A stretch of DNA of 64,000 nucleotides from Lachnoclostridium sp. Marseille-P6806 (GTDB lineage Bacteria > Bacillota > Clostridia > Lachnospirales > Lachnospiraceae): contig NZ_LR130574.1 in assembly GCF_900625025.1 (NCBI RefSeq), positions 186,001 to 250,000 on the forward strand, given 5' to 3'. A program made the translations under genes and the position numbers. Every line of letters begins with the position of its first letter. Positions within the stretch are counted from its first letter, which is position 1. The notes under the pieces are model-generated. The model was not told the origin of the DNA. It searched no databases and saw only the letters and a list, made by a program, of their open reading frames with translations. Positions 17,240 through 25,768 of this stretch are shown in pieces.

Positions 17240-18133
17240 TCAGCCCTTGACCGCTCCCGCCACGACGCCCTCGATGATATACTTCTGCGCAAAGAGATAC
17301 AGAAGAATGACCGGGACGATCGTAATGACGATGCAGGCCATCATCGGCCCCATCTGCACGCTGCCGTAGCTGCCGCGGAAATACTGAATGTCCATCGGAA
17401 TCGTGCGATACTTTTTGATGTCGAGAACCAGCGTCGGCAGAAGATAATCATTCCATACCCACATCGTCTCGAGAATCGCCGTGGAGATCGTCGTCGGCTT
17501 CGTGATGGGCATGACGACCCGGAAGAAAATCTGCAGCGGGCTGCAGCCGTCGATCATGGCCGCCTCCTCGATCTCGACCGGCATGGACTTCATAAAGCCC
17601 GTGAACATAAAGACCGCGAGCCCCGCGCCGAAGCCGAGATAGACGATGCAGATATTGTACGGCGTATTGAGCTTCAGCGTGTCCGCCGTCTTGGCGAGGG
17701 TGAACATGACCATCTGAAACGGCACGACCATGGAAAACACGCAGAGCAGATACATAATCCTGCCGAGAGCATTTCCCGAGCGCGAGATATACCACGCGCA
17801 CATGGAGCAGCACAGCAGAATCAGCGCGACCGATGTCACGGTGATAAACAGACTGTACCAGAACGCGCTGAGGAAGTCCATCTTTGTGACGCCGTAGACA
17901 TAGTTCGCCAGCCCCGCAAAGTCCTCTCCCAGAGGCAGTCGGAAGATCCGGTCCGTGGAAATCGCCGACTCGATCTTGAGCGAATTGGCGATGATCATGA
18001 ATACGGGATAAATCCAGAGCACAAGGACCACCGAGAGAATGCCCGTGATCACATTGTTCGTGCGCTCTTTTCGTTTCGCAAGGGCCTGCGCCCTGCTGTT
18101 TGGGCTCATGCTGTCGTTCGCTGCGGCCATCAT
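17240..18133 (-). CDS. Maltodextrin-type ABC transporter permease, MalG family
   Basis: A 297-residue CUT1 permease. The first helix lies near residues 25-45, and the EAA loop reads IEEAAMIDGCSPLQIFFRVV. The ATG at 18133 overlaps the TGA of the preceding permease (ATGATG), and GGGAGG sits 7 bases upstream, so this start is favoured over longer frames. It forms the translocation pore with the MalF-like partner. No dedicated ATPase gene is present; a shared MsmK-like ATPase is likely. Confidence 0.92.
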   Translation of the reverse strand: MMAAANDSMSPNSRAQALAKRKERTNNVITGILSVVLVLWIYPVFMIIANSLKIESAISTDRIFRLPLGEDFAGLANYVYGVTKMDFLSAFWYSLFITVTSVALILLCCSMCAWYISRSGNALGRIMYLLCVFSMVVPFQMVMFTLAKTADTLKLNTPYNICIVYLGFGAGLAVFMFTGFMKSMPVEIEEAAMIDGCSPLQIFFRVVMPITKPTTISTAILETMWVWNDYLLPTLVLDIKKYRTIPMDIQYFRGSYGSVQMGPMMACIVITIVPVILLYLFAQKYIIEGVVAGAVKG

Positions 18134-18981
18134 GCCTGCACCTCCCTCGACTTCGTAAAGCGAAGCTGAATCAGAGAAATCACAACCACCACGAGGAAGA
18201 AGATCACGGCCTTGGCCTGCCCGATCCCTTTCCACTGCGGCCCGCTCCGGCTGTAAAAGGTGTCGTAGATGTTCATGGCCAGCATCTGGGTATTCTTGGC
18301 CGGCTCGCCGTTTGTCAAAGAGAGGTTCTGATCAAAGAGCTTGAACGAATTGGTCAGCGTGAGGAAGCTGCAGATCGTAATGCTCGGCATGACCATCGGC
18401 ACCTTGATCCGCACCAGCGTCTGCGCCGCAGTCGCCCCGTCGATCTGCGCCGCCTCGATGAGCTCGGGCGAGACGTTCTGGAGCCCCGCGATATAAATGA
18501 TCATCATGTAGCCGATCTGCTGCCACGCCATCAGAATGATGAGTCCCCAGAAGCCCTCTTTTTCCGAAAGAGCGAGAAGCGGCCAGCCCCATTTGGAGAG
18601 CAGCCCGTTCAGAAGACTCTGCCAGATATAGCCGAGAACGATGCCGCCGATAAGATTGGGCATGAAAAACACCGTCCGGAACAGATTGGTCCCCTTGATC
18701 TTGCGGGTCAGGAGAAGCGCCACGCCAAAGGCCGCCAGATTGATGATCAGCGTGGAGGCCACCGTGAACAGCGCCGTGAACCAGAACGCGTGCACAAAGG
18801 TCGGATCGGCAAACACTTTCATATAGTTGGAAAAGCCGACGGGCTTCACCTTATTGACGGTCTGAAACTGACAGAACGAGAGATAGATCCCCCACAAAAA
18901 CGGCCAGAGAAAGCCGATGATAAACGCGGCCAGCGTAGGCAGTACAAAGACCGGCCAGTATCTGCGGATTGCTTTTTCCAT
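18130..18981 (-). CDS. Maltodextrin-type ABC transporter permease, MalF family
   Basis: A 283-residue CUT1 permease starting MEKAIRRYWPVFVLPTLAAF. The EAA loop is LIEAAQIDGATAAQTLVRIK near residue 190. The ATG at 18981 follows a GGGGG binding site. A 16-base inverted repeat (18997-19012) and the attenuator at 19015-19050 lie just upstream, so expression is probably lower than that of the binding protein. Its 3' end overlaps the MalG-type gene by 4 bases. Confidence 0.92.
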   Translation of the reverse strand: MEKAIRRYWPVFVLPTLAAFIIGFLWPFLWGIYLSFCQFQTVNKVKPVGFSNYMKVFADPTFVHAFWFTALFTVASTLIINLAAFGVALLLTRKIKGTNLFRTVFFMPNLIGGIVLGYIWQSLLNGLLSKWGWPLLALSEKEGFWGLIILMAWQQIGYMMIIYIAGLQNVSPELIEAAQIDGATAAQTLVRIKVPMVMPSITICSFLTLTNSFKLFDQNLSLTNGEPAKNTQMLAMNIYDTFYSRSGPQWKGIGQAKAVIFFLVVVVISLIQLRFTKSREVQA

Positions 18982-18996
18982 TGATAGCCCCCATTC

Positions 18997-19012
18997 AGGG
19001 AAACGCTTCCCT
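18997..19012. promoter_or_regulatory. Short inverted repeat upstream of the MalF-type gene
   Basis: AGGGAAACGCTTCCCT pairs six bases on each side of a four-base centre. It resembles a LacI-family half-symmetric operator with central CG but could equally be a small leader hairpin near the ribosome binding site. Confidence 0.35.
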
Positions 19013-19014
19013 TG

Positions 19015-19050
19015 AAAAAGGGCGGGCAATCATTACAATCGCTCGCCCCC
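19015..19050 (-). terminator. Imperfect intergenic terminator/attenuator after the binding-protein gene
   Basis: On the minus strand GGGGGCGAGC pairs imperfectly with the GC-rich TTGCCCGCCC, followed by TTTTT. The position between lipoprotein and permease genes is where partial termination commonly raises binding-protein output relative to permeases. Confidence 0.6.
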
Positions 19051-19109
19051 GTAACTCTTCTGACCCCGGCTCAGTCCGGCGCAGACCGGAACCGTACCGC
19101 ATCAGTTCA

Positions 19110-20477
19110 TCACTGCATCATTGCGTACTCGCTTGCCCAGCCGTCGACGAACGCCGCTTTCACGGCCTCCCAGTCGCCGGTGCCCGCCGCATAGGCGGTC
19201 AGCGCGGAGCCGACGCCGTTCTTCCAGTTCTCAGAGGGCATCGTGGTGAAATTCCATGACACCGGCGTCTTGCCCGCTGCGGTCATCTCCGCGTCCTGCT
19301 TGACGAACACATTGGGAGACTCCTGCGCCGTGGTAAAAGGAATCGTAAAGCCCATGTCCTCAGCCATCACCTTGGTTCCGGTCTCGGAGCTCACGCACCA
19401 GTTCATGAAGTCAAGCGTGGCCTGAATGTCCTCCGGAGCCGCCTCCGCATTCACGCACCAGTAGTTCTCCGTGCCGGTGCAGAGACCCTCTTTCGCATCG
19501 TTGACGCCGAAATAGATCGGGATCATCGCCAGCTCGTCGTCGCTGTACTTGTCGGACAGGCTGCCGTACTCCCATGAGCCGTTCTGATAGAAGACCGCCT
19601 CGCCGTTCAGGAACTCGTTTCTCGCATCGTCCGCCGTCTTGGCCGAGAGCTCGGCCGGATCGCAGGTGCTGTCGGTGATATACAGATCGAACACGTTCTT
19701 GTAGTTGTCAAGGTAACTGCCCTTGATGGCGTCCGCCCGGTCGATGCCGTCCTCCTGATACTCATAATAAATCGGAAGATTGGCAAGATGCGTCTTGAAT
19801 CTCCAGTCGGAGGAGGCATCCATGCCGGTAGAGGCAAACGCGCCCTTTACGCCGAGCTCGTCCGCTCTCGCCTGAATGTCGTCCGCAACCTTTTTCAGAT
19901 CGTCAAAGCTCTGGATATCGTCCACGGAATAGCCGGCTTTCTCCAGAAGCGCCTTATTGGTGATGATGCCGTAGGACTCGATGACGTAGGCCACGCCCGC
20001 GATCGCTCCCTCGTCGTTCTTCAGCGCGTAGGCATCGGATGTCAGATTGCCGACAATGTCGGAGCCGGTCAGATCGTAGCAGTAATCTTTCCAGTTCGCA
20101 AGGCCGACCGGGCCGTTCACCTGAAACAGGGTCGGCGCGTCGCTCTTTGCGATTTCGGACTGGAGCGTCGTCTCATACTCGCCGGACGCCGCGGTAACAA
20201 CCGTCACCGGAACGCCGGTCTCCTCCGTGTAGGCTGCCGCAAGGCTCTGCCAGTGCTCATCCGCCTCGGGCTTGAAGTTGAGATAGTAGACCTTGCCCGC
20301 CGCGCTCTCCGCGCCGGCCTCAGCGGTATCCGCCGTCTCTTCTCCCGCGGCTGTTTCTTCCTCCGCAGCCGTCTCTTCCGTCTGCGCCGCCGGTGCCGAC
20401 GCGGTGCTGCCGCAGCCGGCGAGCACCGTCGAAGCCATCGCCGCACCAAGAACCGCACTTACCAATTTCCTGTTCAT
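19110..20477 (-). CDS. Extracellular sugar-binding lipoprotein of the maltodextrin-type ABC importer
   Basis: A 455-residue substrate-binding protein. A lipoprotein signal peptide ends in LAGC with the lipid-anchored Cys at residue 22. A Glu/Ala/Thr-rich linker follows (about 25-60). The body shows the family-1 binding-protein pattern: TLQSEIAKSDAPTLFQVNG, GVAYVIESYGIITNK, and FLNGEAVFYQNGSWEYG. First gene after the operator-flanked promoter at 20636-20663 and followed by an attenuator. Operon context points to malto-oligosaccharides; direct sequence evidence for the sugar is lacking. Confidence 0.93.
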   Translation of the reverse strand: MNRKLVSAVLGAAMASTVLAGCGSTASAPAAQTEETAAEEETAAGEETADTAEAGAESAAGKVYYLNFKPEADEHWQSLAAAYTEETGVPVTVVTAASGEYETTLQSEIAKSDAPTLFQVNGPVGLANWKDYCYDLTGSDIVGNLTSDAYALKNDEGAIAGVAYVIESYGIITNKALLEKAGYSVDDIQSFDDLKKVADDIQARADELGVKGAFASTGMDASSDWRFKTHLANLPIYYEYQEDGIDRADAIKGSYLDNYKNVFDLYITDSTCDPAELSAKTADDARNEFLNGEAVFYQNGSWEYGSLSDKYSDDELAMIPIYFGVNDAKEGLCTGTENYWCVNAEAAPEDIQATLDFMNWCVSSETGTKVMAEDMGFTIPFTTAQESPNVFVKQDAEMTAAGKTPVSWNFTTMPSENWKNGVGSALTAYAAGTGDWEAVKAAFVDGWASEYAMMQ

Positions 20478-20597
20478 AATGTTTCTCCCTTTCTAAAGCG
20501 CACTGCGCGCTTTTTGAAAAATGATGGTTCTCTTACCGGAACCTGCTTGAAATCCCCGGAAGCAGCCGTCGCCGTCTCCGGGTTTTTGGAATCGCAA

Positions 20598-20625
20598 CCG
20601 GCAACGCTACCGGTAACGGTTCCGG
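20598..20625. promoter_or_regulatory. Two overlapping LacI-type operators (O1, O2)
   Basis: CCGGCAACGCTACCGG (20598-20613) and CCGGTAACGGTTCCGG (20610-20625) share their inner CCGG. Both are near-palindromes centred on CG with four perfect outer pairs. They sit just downstream of the predicted transcription start of the sugar-binding-protein operon. Confidence 0.75.
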
Positions 20626-20635
20626 AACTGTCTTT

Positions 20636-20663
20636 ATTATAGTATCTTCTGTCGCCTGCGCAA
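20636..20663 (-). promoter_or_regulatory. Promoter of the maltodextrin-type operon
   Basis: A perfect TATAAT (20636-20641, minus strand) with a 16-base spacer to a weak TTGCGC (20658-20663). Operators flank it on both sides. Confidence 0.7.
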
Positions 20664-20702
20664 GCCTTTTCTGACGGATCCGCTGCGATTTGTGAGAATT
20701 TA

Positions 20703-20718
20703 CCGGAAACGTTACCGG
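20703..20718. promoter_or_regulatory. Upstream LacI-type operator (O3)
   Basis: CCGGAAACGTTACCGG is a 14-of-16 palindrome centred on CG. Its centre is 93 bp from the centre of O2, close to the 92-bp O1-O3 spacing of the E. coli lac operon, which suggests looping. Confidence 0.7.
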
Positions 20719-20749
20719 AAATTTGTTCAAAATGACAGGCGGCGCATCC

Positions 20750-23047
20750 TCACATTTTCCCGTTCATGGAGAGGGCGATCCTCTTTCTGGCCGCATCCAC
20801 CGAGACGACCGTCACCGTCACCACATCGCCGACGTGCACGGCCTCCAGCGGATGCCGGATAAAGCGGTTTGATATGCGGGAAATATGAACCAATCCGTCC
20901 TGATGGACGCCGATATCCACGAACGCGCCGAAGTCGACGATGTTGCGCACCGTGCCCTTAAGCTCCATGCCGGGCCTTAAATCCTCCATGGACAGGACGT
21001 CCGAACGCAGCACCGGCGCCGGCATATCCTCGCGTGGGTCCCGCGCCGGCTTCTCCAGCTCTCCCAAAATGTCCGCCAGCGTAAGCTCTCCAATCCCGAG
21101 CCGCTCCGCCTCGCGCTTCCGGTCCTTTACAAGCAGCTTTGCCATCCGGAACGAGGAGGGTTCGTCCGAAAGTCCGAGCCCTTGGAGGAGCTTCTTCACC
21201 GCACTGTAATTTTCCGGATGGACGCTTGTCGCATCCAGCGGCTCCGTCCCCCCGCTGATCCGGAGAAAGCCGGCGCACTGCTCAAAGGCTTTCGGCCCGA
21301 GGCCGGAGACGTGCAGCAGCTCCCGGCGGCTCCGGAACGCCCCTTTCTCCTCCCGGCAGCTGACGATATTTTTGGCCAGCGTCCGGGAAATGCCTGAAAT
21401 ATAGGACAGCAGCGAAAAGGAGGCCGTGTTCAGATCGACGCCGACGCGGTTCACGCAGGCTTCGACCACGCCGCCGAGCGCCGTTCCGAGCTTCTTCTGA
21501 TCCATATCGTGCTGATACTGCCCGACGCCGACCGACCTCGGATCAATCTTCACGAGCTCCGCCAACGGGTCCTGAAGCCGCCGCGCCATGGACGCCGCGC
21601 TCCGCTGCCCCACATCAAAATGCGGAAATTCCTCTGTCGCGAGCCTGCTCGCGCTGTACACCGAGGCGCCGGCCTCGTTCACAATGACGTAGCGGAGCTG
21701 CGCATAGACGCGCTTCTCCTCCGCCGTCCCCGGCCCGCTTTGGAGCTCCCTGAGAAAAGCGGCGATGATCTGCTCGGACTCGCGGGAGGCCGTCCCGTTG
21801 CCGAGGCTGATCAGCGTGACGCGGTAGCGGTCGATCAGCTTTTTCAGGACCGCCTTTGCCTCGGTCACCCGGTTTTGCGGCTCCGTCGGATAAATCACCG
21901 TCGTGTCGAGAACCTTGCCGGTGGGGTCGACGACCGCCAGCTTGCAGCCCGTCCGGAACGCCGGATCCCAGCCCAGCACCACCTGCCCCGTGATCGGGGG
22001 CTGCATCAGAAGCTGCGACAAATTCTCGCGAAACACGGCGATCGCCCCATCCTCGGCCCGCTCCGTGAGGGCGCTCCGGATCTCCCGCTCAATCGCCGGC
22101 GCGATAAGGCGCGCATAGCCATCCTGCACCGCCGCGCACAGAAGCGGCTCCGTGTAGGGGTTCGGCCGCTCCGGATCCCGGATTAGCCGGAGCCTCAGAT
22201 AATCGAGAATCTCCTCCGCGGGCGCCAGGACGCGCACGGTGAGAAATTTTTCATTCTCGCCCCGGTTGACAGCAAGGATGCGGTGCCCCGGCAGCGTGCG
22301 GAGCGCCTCTTCAAAATGGAAATACATCTCATAGACGGCGCGGCGGTCTGCGAGCTTTTTATTCACGGCCGTCCCGCCTCCTGCCGTCTTTTCTGCCTTT
22401 CCCGTCTTCTCCGCCTTTGCTGCTTTTTCCGTCTTTTCTTCCGATGCGAGCGTTCCCTCCGCCCACGTTTTTTCCCGGATCCATGCGCGGTAATCCGCAT
22501 TGTCAGAAATCATTTCAGCAATGATATCCCGCGCCCCGGCCAGCGCCTCTTCGGCGGTAAGTGCCTCTGCCGCGCTCTCCTCCGCGTCCTCCGGGGGGAT
22601 CTCTTTCATGCGCAGAACAAATTCCGCCGCCGTCTTTTCGAGCGGCTCGGAGGCCGTCTGCTCCAGAATATAATCCGCCAGCGGCTGCAGGCCCCTCTCT
22701 CTGGCGATCCCCGCCCGGGTGCGGCGCTTCGGCCGGAACGGGCGGTAAATGTCCTCCACCGCAACGAGCGTCTCCGCCGCCTCGAGCTGCGCCCGGAGCT
22801 CTCCGGTCAGCTTTCCCTGCTCCTCAATCGAGGCGAGCACCGCCGCTCTCCTCTCCTCAACGCCGCGCAGATAGAGGAGCTTCTCATGGAGCGCCCGGAG
22901 CTGCTCGTCGTCCAGAGCCCCCGTCTGCTCCTTGCGGTAGCGGGCGATAAAGGGAATGGTATTTCCCTCGTCGATGAGCCGGACCGCCGCCTCCGCCTGT
23001 CCCTGTCTGATTCCGAGCTGCTCTGCGATTGTACGAATGATATTCAT
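20750..23047 (-). CDS. tex: Tex-family RNA-binding transcription accessory protein
   Basis: A 765-residue Tex protein. The N-terminal part opens IIRTIAEQLGIRQGQAEAAV and contains TIPFIARYRKEQTGALDDEQL. A YqgF-like domain starts near VVLGWDPAFRTGCKLAVVD, helix-hairpin-helix motifs follow (SGLGPKAFEQCAGFLRI), and an S1 RNA-binding domain ends the protein (GTVRNIVDFGAFVDIGVHQDG). Residues about 203-226 are a Lys/Ala/Glu-rich low-complexity insertion not typical of the family core. It follows degV by 30 bases. Confidence 0.95.
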   Translation of the reverse strand: MNIIRTIAEQLGIRQGQAEAAVRLIDEGNTIPFIARYRKEQTGALDDEQLRALHEKLLYLRGVEERRAAVLASIEEQGKLTGELRAQLEAAETLVAVEDIYRPFRPKRRTRAGIARERGLQPLADYILEQTASEPLEKTAAEFVLRMKEIPPEDAEESAAEALTAEEALAGARDIIAEMISDNADYRAWIREKTWAEGTLASEEKTEKAAKAEKTGKAEKTAGGGTAVNKKLADRRAVYEMYFHFEEALRTLPGHRILAVNRGENEKFLTVRVLAPAEEILDYLRLRLIRDPERPNPYTEPLLCAAVQDGYARLIAPAIEREIRSALTERAEDGAIAVFRENLSQLLMQPPITGQVVLGWDPAFRTGCKLAVVDPTGKVLDTTVIYPTEPQNRVTEAKAVLKKLIDRYRVTLISLGNGTASRESEQIIAAFLRELQSGPGTAEEKRVYAQLRYVIVNEAGASVYSASRLATEEFPHFDVGQRSAASMARRLQDPLAELVKIDPRSVGVGQYQHDMDQKKLGTALGGVVEACVNRVGVDLNTASFSLLSYISGISRTLAKNIVSCREEKGAFRSRRELLHVSGLGPKAFEQCAGFLRISGGTEPLDATSVHPENYSAVKKLLQGLGLSDEPSSFRMAKLLVKDRKREAERLGIGELTLADILGELEKPARDPREDMPAPVLRSDVLSMEDLRPGMELKGTVRNIVDFGAFVDIGVHQDGLVHISRISNRFIRHPLEAVHVGDVVTVTVVSVDAARKRIALSMNGKM

Positions 23048-23077
23048 CTGTCTTTTCCGTCCTTTGTATTCCGTCTG

Positions 23078-23926
23078 TCAGCGCTTCGGGAAAAACGCCA
23101 GCGCAACCGCGCCGGGCCCCGCATAGGTACCGATCGTCGAACCGACGCGCGTCGTCGAAATTTCTCCCTCAAAGCCATCGTAGAGACTCCGGCTGTCCTC
23201 GATGTATTTGCGGACAAGCTCGTCCGAATTTCCCGACCATGCGACGCATATCGGCAGGGCAAAGTCGATGCCGCCCTGTTTTTTCACATATTCCATGAGC
23301 ATATTGTTGCCGTTGCGGGAGCCGCGCGCCCTGCCGATGGCGACAATCCGGCCCTCCCGGATCGTGAGCACCGGCTTGAGCGACAAAAGGCCGCCCGCAA
23401 AGGCCGCCGCCCCGCCGATCCGTCCTCCCATTCGCAGATATTCCAGCGTATCAAAAAGCGCGATGACGGATACCTCATGCGCCTTTTCCCGGAGCACCGC
23501 GGCGATCTGCGCGGCGTTCATCCCCTGATCGCGGAGACGGACCGCCAGCTCCACCAGAATATAGAGGGCGCAGCAGACCACGTGACTGTCGACAACCTCA
23601 ATACCGCTGTCAAATTCCGCAGCGGCAGCGCAGGCGCTCTGATAGCTCCCCGAGAGTTCGGAGGAGAGGCAGACGGCGACGACCTCGTCGCCCTGTGCCC
23701 GCGCTCTGCGAAACGCCTCTCCGTAGCGAGACGGTGTGATCTGGCTTGTCTTCGGCAGCACATCTGTCTCGATGAGCTTCGTATAAAAGTCGGACGGCGT
23801 GATGGTAACGCCGTCCTCATATTCCTCCTCGCCGAAGCACACGGTCAGGGGCAGCACGGTAACGCCCCACTCCGCAGCGACAGACTGCGGAATATCACTT
23901 GCTGAATCGGTAATGATCTGCAGCAT
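23078..23926 (-). CDS. DegV-family fatty-acid-binding protein
   Basis: A 282-residue DegV protein. The lipid-headgroup site is marked by ITDSASDIP at residues 5-13, and TSQITPSRY and LSSELSGSYQSA follow. Members such as FakB present bound fatty acid to the FakA kinase for phospholipid synthesis; no fakA is in the window, so that role here is by family only. It starts 24 bases after the amino-acid-binding protein and continues into tex. Confidence 0.92.
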   Translation of the reverse strand: MLQIITDSASDIPQSVAAEWGVTVLPLTVCFGEEEYEDGVTITPSDFYTKLIETDVLPKTSQITPSRYGEAFRRARAQGDEVVAVCLSSELSGSYQSACAAAAEFDSGIEVVDSHVVCCALYILVELAVRLRDQGMNAAQIAAVLREKAHEVSVIALFDTLEYLRMGGRIGGAAAFAGGLLSLKPVLTIREGRIVAIGRARGSRNGNNMLMEYVKKQGGIDFALPICVAWSGNSDELVRKYIEDSRSLYDGFEGEISTTRVGSTIGTYAGPGAVALAFFPKR

Positions 23927-23950
23927 GGCTTCTCTGTCCTCCGTAATCCG

Positions 23951-24868
23951 TCAGTTATCCTGCGTGAGATCGGCTCCGAAATACTTCTCGGACAGGGAAG
24001 AGAGTGTCCCGTCCTCACGCATTTCGGAAAGAATGCGGTCAATTTCCACCCGCAGCGCCGCATTGTCCTCTCCCTTCGTCATCGGAATGGCATAGGCGGT
24101 CGCCGTCTCGCTGACCGCGGCGATCCGCAGCGGAGCGTCCGGAACGGCTTTCATATAATCGCCGAACGAGGTGGCGGCATTGATCGTCGCGTCCACCTGC
24201 CCGTTCATGACCATCTGCAGTGTCTCCACCAGCGTGTCCACACCGCTGACCTGCGCGCCGTACTGCTCTCCCAGCTCCTGATAGGTCGAGCCGATGGAAT
24301 TTGCGGTCGTCCGCCCTTTCAGATCCTCAAAGGAGGTGATGTCCGCATTGTCCTCCGCGACAATGAGAACCGGCCGGTCATAGGCGTAGGGCTCCGAGAA
24401 GTCATAGCTTTTCTGCCGCTCCTCCGTGACATCCACGCCGTTCACCACAATATCATAGCGTCCGGAATCCATTCCGGCAAAAAGGCCGTCCCACGGGCCC
24501 TCCACAAGGCGCACGGAAACGCCCATGCGCTCCGCGAGCTCTCCGGCGACCTCCACGTCGAAGCCGACCAGCTGATCCTCCTCGTCATGATAGGAAAACG
24601 GCTGCCAGTCTCCCTCGAGACCGACCACCAGCTCCCCCTGCTCCCGGATGCGCCCGAGATGATCGGCCGCCGCCCCGCCGGACGTCTCCGTTCCCGAAGC
24701 GCCTGCCGCAACGTTTCCCGATCTGCCGTTTTCCGCTTCGCTGTTCTCCTGCCCCGCGCTGCCGCAGCCGGACAGCGCAAGCGCCGCGGCCGCGGCAAAT
24801 GCCGCGAATATGACCGCTTTCCCGTTCATCACGATGGTATTCCTCACTGCTTTTGTATTCCGCATCAT
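23951..24868 (-). CDS. Amino-acid ABC transporter substrate-binding lipoprotein (PAAT family)
   Basis: A 305-residue polar-amino-acid binding protein. A signal peptide ends LSGC (Cys35), followed by a Gly/Ser/Glu-rich linker. The bilobed domain begins GELVVGLEGDWQPFSYHDEEDQLVGFDVEVA and carries YDIVVNGVDVTEERQKSYDFSEPY, typical of family 3 solute-binding proteins for cystine, glutamate or glutamine. It lies 20 bases after its permease gene. The ligand is not readable with confidence. Confidence 0.9.
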   Translation of the reverse strand: MMRNTKAVRNTIVMNGKAVIFAAFAAAAALALSGCGSAGQENSEAENGRSGNVAAGASGTETSGGAAADHLGRIREQGELVVGLEGDWQPFSYHDEEDQLVGFDVEVAGELAERMGVSVRLVEGPWDGLFAGMDSGRYDIVVNGVDVTEERQKSYDFSEPYAYDRPVLIVAEDNADITSFEDLKGRTTANSIGSTYQELGEQYGAQVSGVDTLVETLQMVMNGQVDATINAATSFGDYMKAVPDAPLRIAAVSETATAYAIPMTKGEDNAALRVEIDRILSEMREDGTLSSLSEKYFGADLTQDN

Positions 24869-24888
24869 TCTTTTTCCTCCCGTTCCGA

Positions 24889-25557
24889 CTACTGGATTCC
24901 GTACTTTCCGAGGCGCTTCTCGCCATAGCGCTGCACAAAGCTCAGAATTGTTGAAAACATCAGGTAGATAAACGCCGTCTCAAGATACAGCGCCATGGTC
25001 TCATAGGTGCGGCCCGCAATCCGCTGCGCCTGAAAAAACATTTCCGCCACCGTGATATTCGCCGCGAGAGAGGTATCCTTTACCATGGCGATCAGGGAAT
25101 TTCCCAGCGCGGGGAAGGCGGAACGGAACGCCTGCGGCAGCACGATGTAGCGCATGATCTTCAGCTCGCCGAGCCCGAGACACTGTCCCGCCTCGGCCTG
25201 TCCGGACGGCACCGCCTCCAGCGCGCCGCGGATCGTCTCCGCATCGTAGGCCCCTGCGTTGACCGCAAGCACAATAACCGCCGATAGAAAGGGGTCCGTC
25301 ATCACGCCGATCCCCGGAAGCCCGAAGAACACCACGTAGAGCTGCACGAGGAGCGGCGTCCCCCGGATCATCCAGATATAAAAGCGCGCCAGATGCCGGA
25401 GCACCGGAACGCGGGCATACTGAATCAGCGCGACCGCAACAGCGATCACCATCGCCAGTGAGAACGAAATCGCCGTGAGCGGTATCGTCACGTAAAGTCC
25501 CTTGATCAGAAGCTGTGGAAACGCCTCGGCCATCACCTCAATAACATGTGCATCCAT
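24889..25557 (-). CDS. Amino-acid ABC transporter permease, HisM/GlnP family
   Basis: A 222-residue permease with the PAAT signature YIWMIRGTPLLVQLYVVFFGLPG and an EAA loop ALEAVPSGQAEAGQCLGLGELK. The ATG at 25557 has GGGAG six bases upstream; a frame opening at 25596 lacks a binding site and would start almost at the promoter. It is coupled to the binding protein downstream. No ATP-binding gene is adjacent, which is unusual for this class and implies a distant or shared ATPase. Confidence 0.9.
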   Translation of the reverse strand: MDAHVIEVMAEAFPQLLIKGLYVTIPLTAISFSLAMVIAVAVALIQYARVPVLRHLARFYIWMIRGTPLLVQLYVVFFGLPGIGVMTDPFLSAVIVLAVNAGAYDAETIRGALEAVPSGQAEAGQCLGLGELKIMRYIVLPQAFRSAFPALGNSLIAMVKDTSLAANITVAEMFFQAQRIAGRTYETMALYLETAFIYLMFSTILSFVQRYGEKRLGKYGIQ

Positions 25558-25659
25558 GATCTGCTCCCAGCGGATAGAATTTTCGATTTGTTCCATATGC
25601 TATCAGAAAACGGGGCTGCTTTGCAAATGCTTCCGACGGACAAAGCGCAACAAACAAAA

Positions 25660-25705
25660 GGTAAACAAAAGCGCCCGCCCCGCCGGAAAATTCCGGCGGG
25701 GCGGG
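25660..25705 (-). terminator. Strong rho-independent terminator after pncB
   Basis: Perfect 15-bp arms (25674-25688 and 25691-25705) with a two-base centre are followed on the minus strand by CGCTTTTGTTT. It insulates the amino-acid transporter from pncB. Confidence 0.88.
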
Positions 25706-25768
25706 ACAGACGCATCCTCATACAGCAGCTTTTTCCGGCAGAGCTGCACTCCCGGACGGTGCGCGTTT

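Noticed and set aside
15443-18169. 908-codon open frame on the plus strand
   Set aside because: It lies antisense to malQ and flanking permease/regulator genes, which have clear motifs and ribosome binding sites. Long antisense frames are expected in GC-rich DNA.
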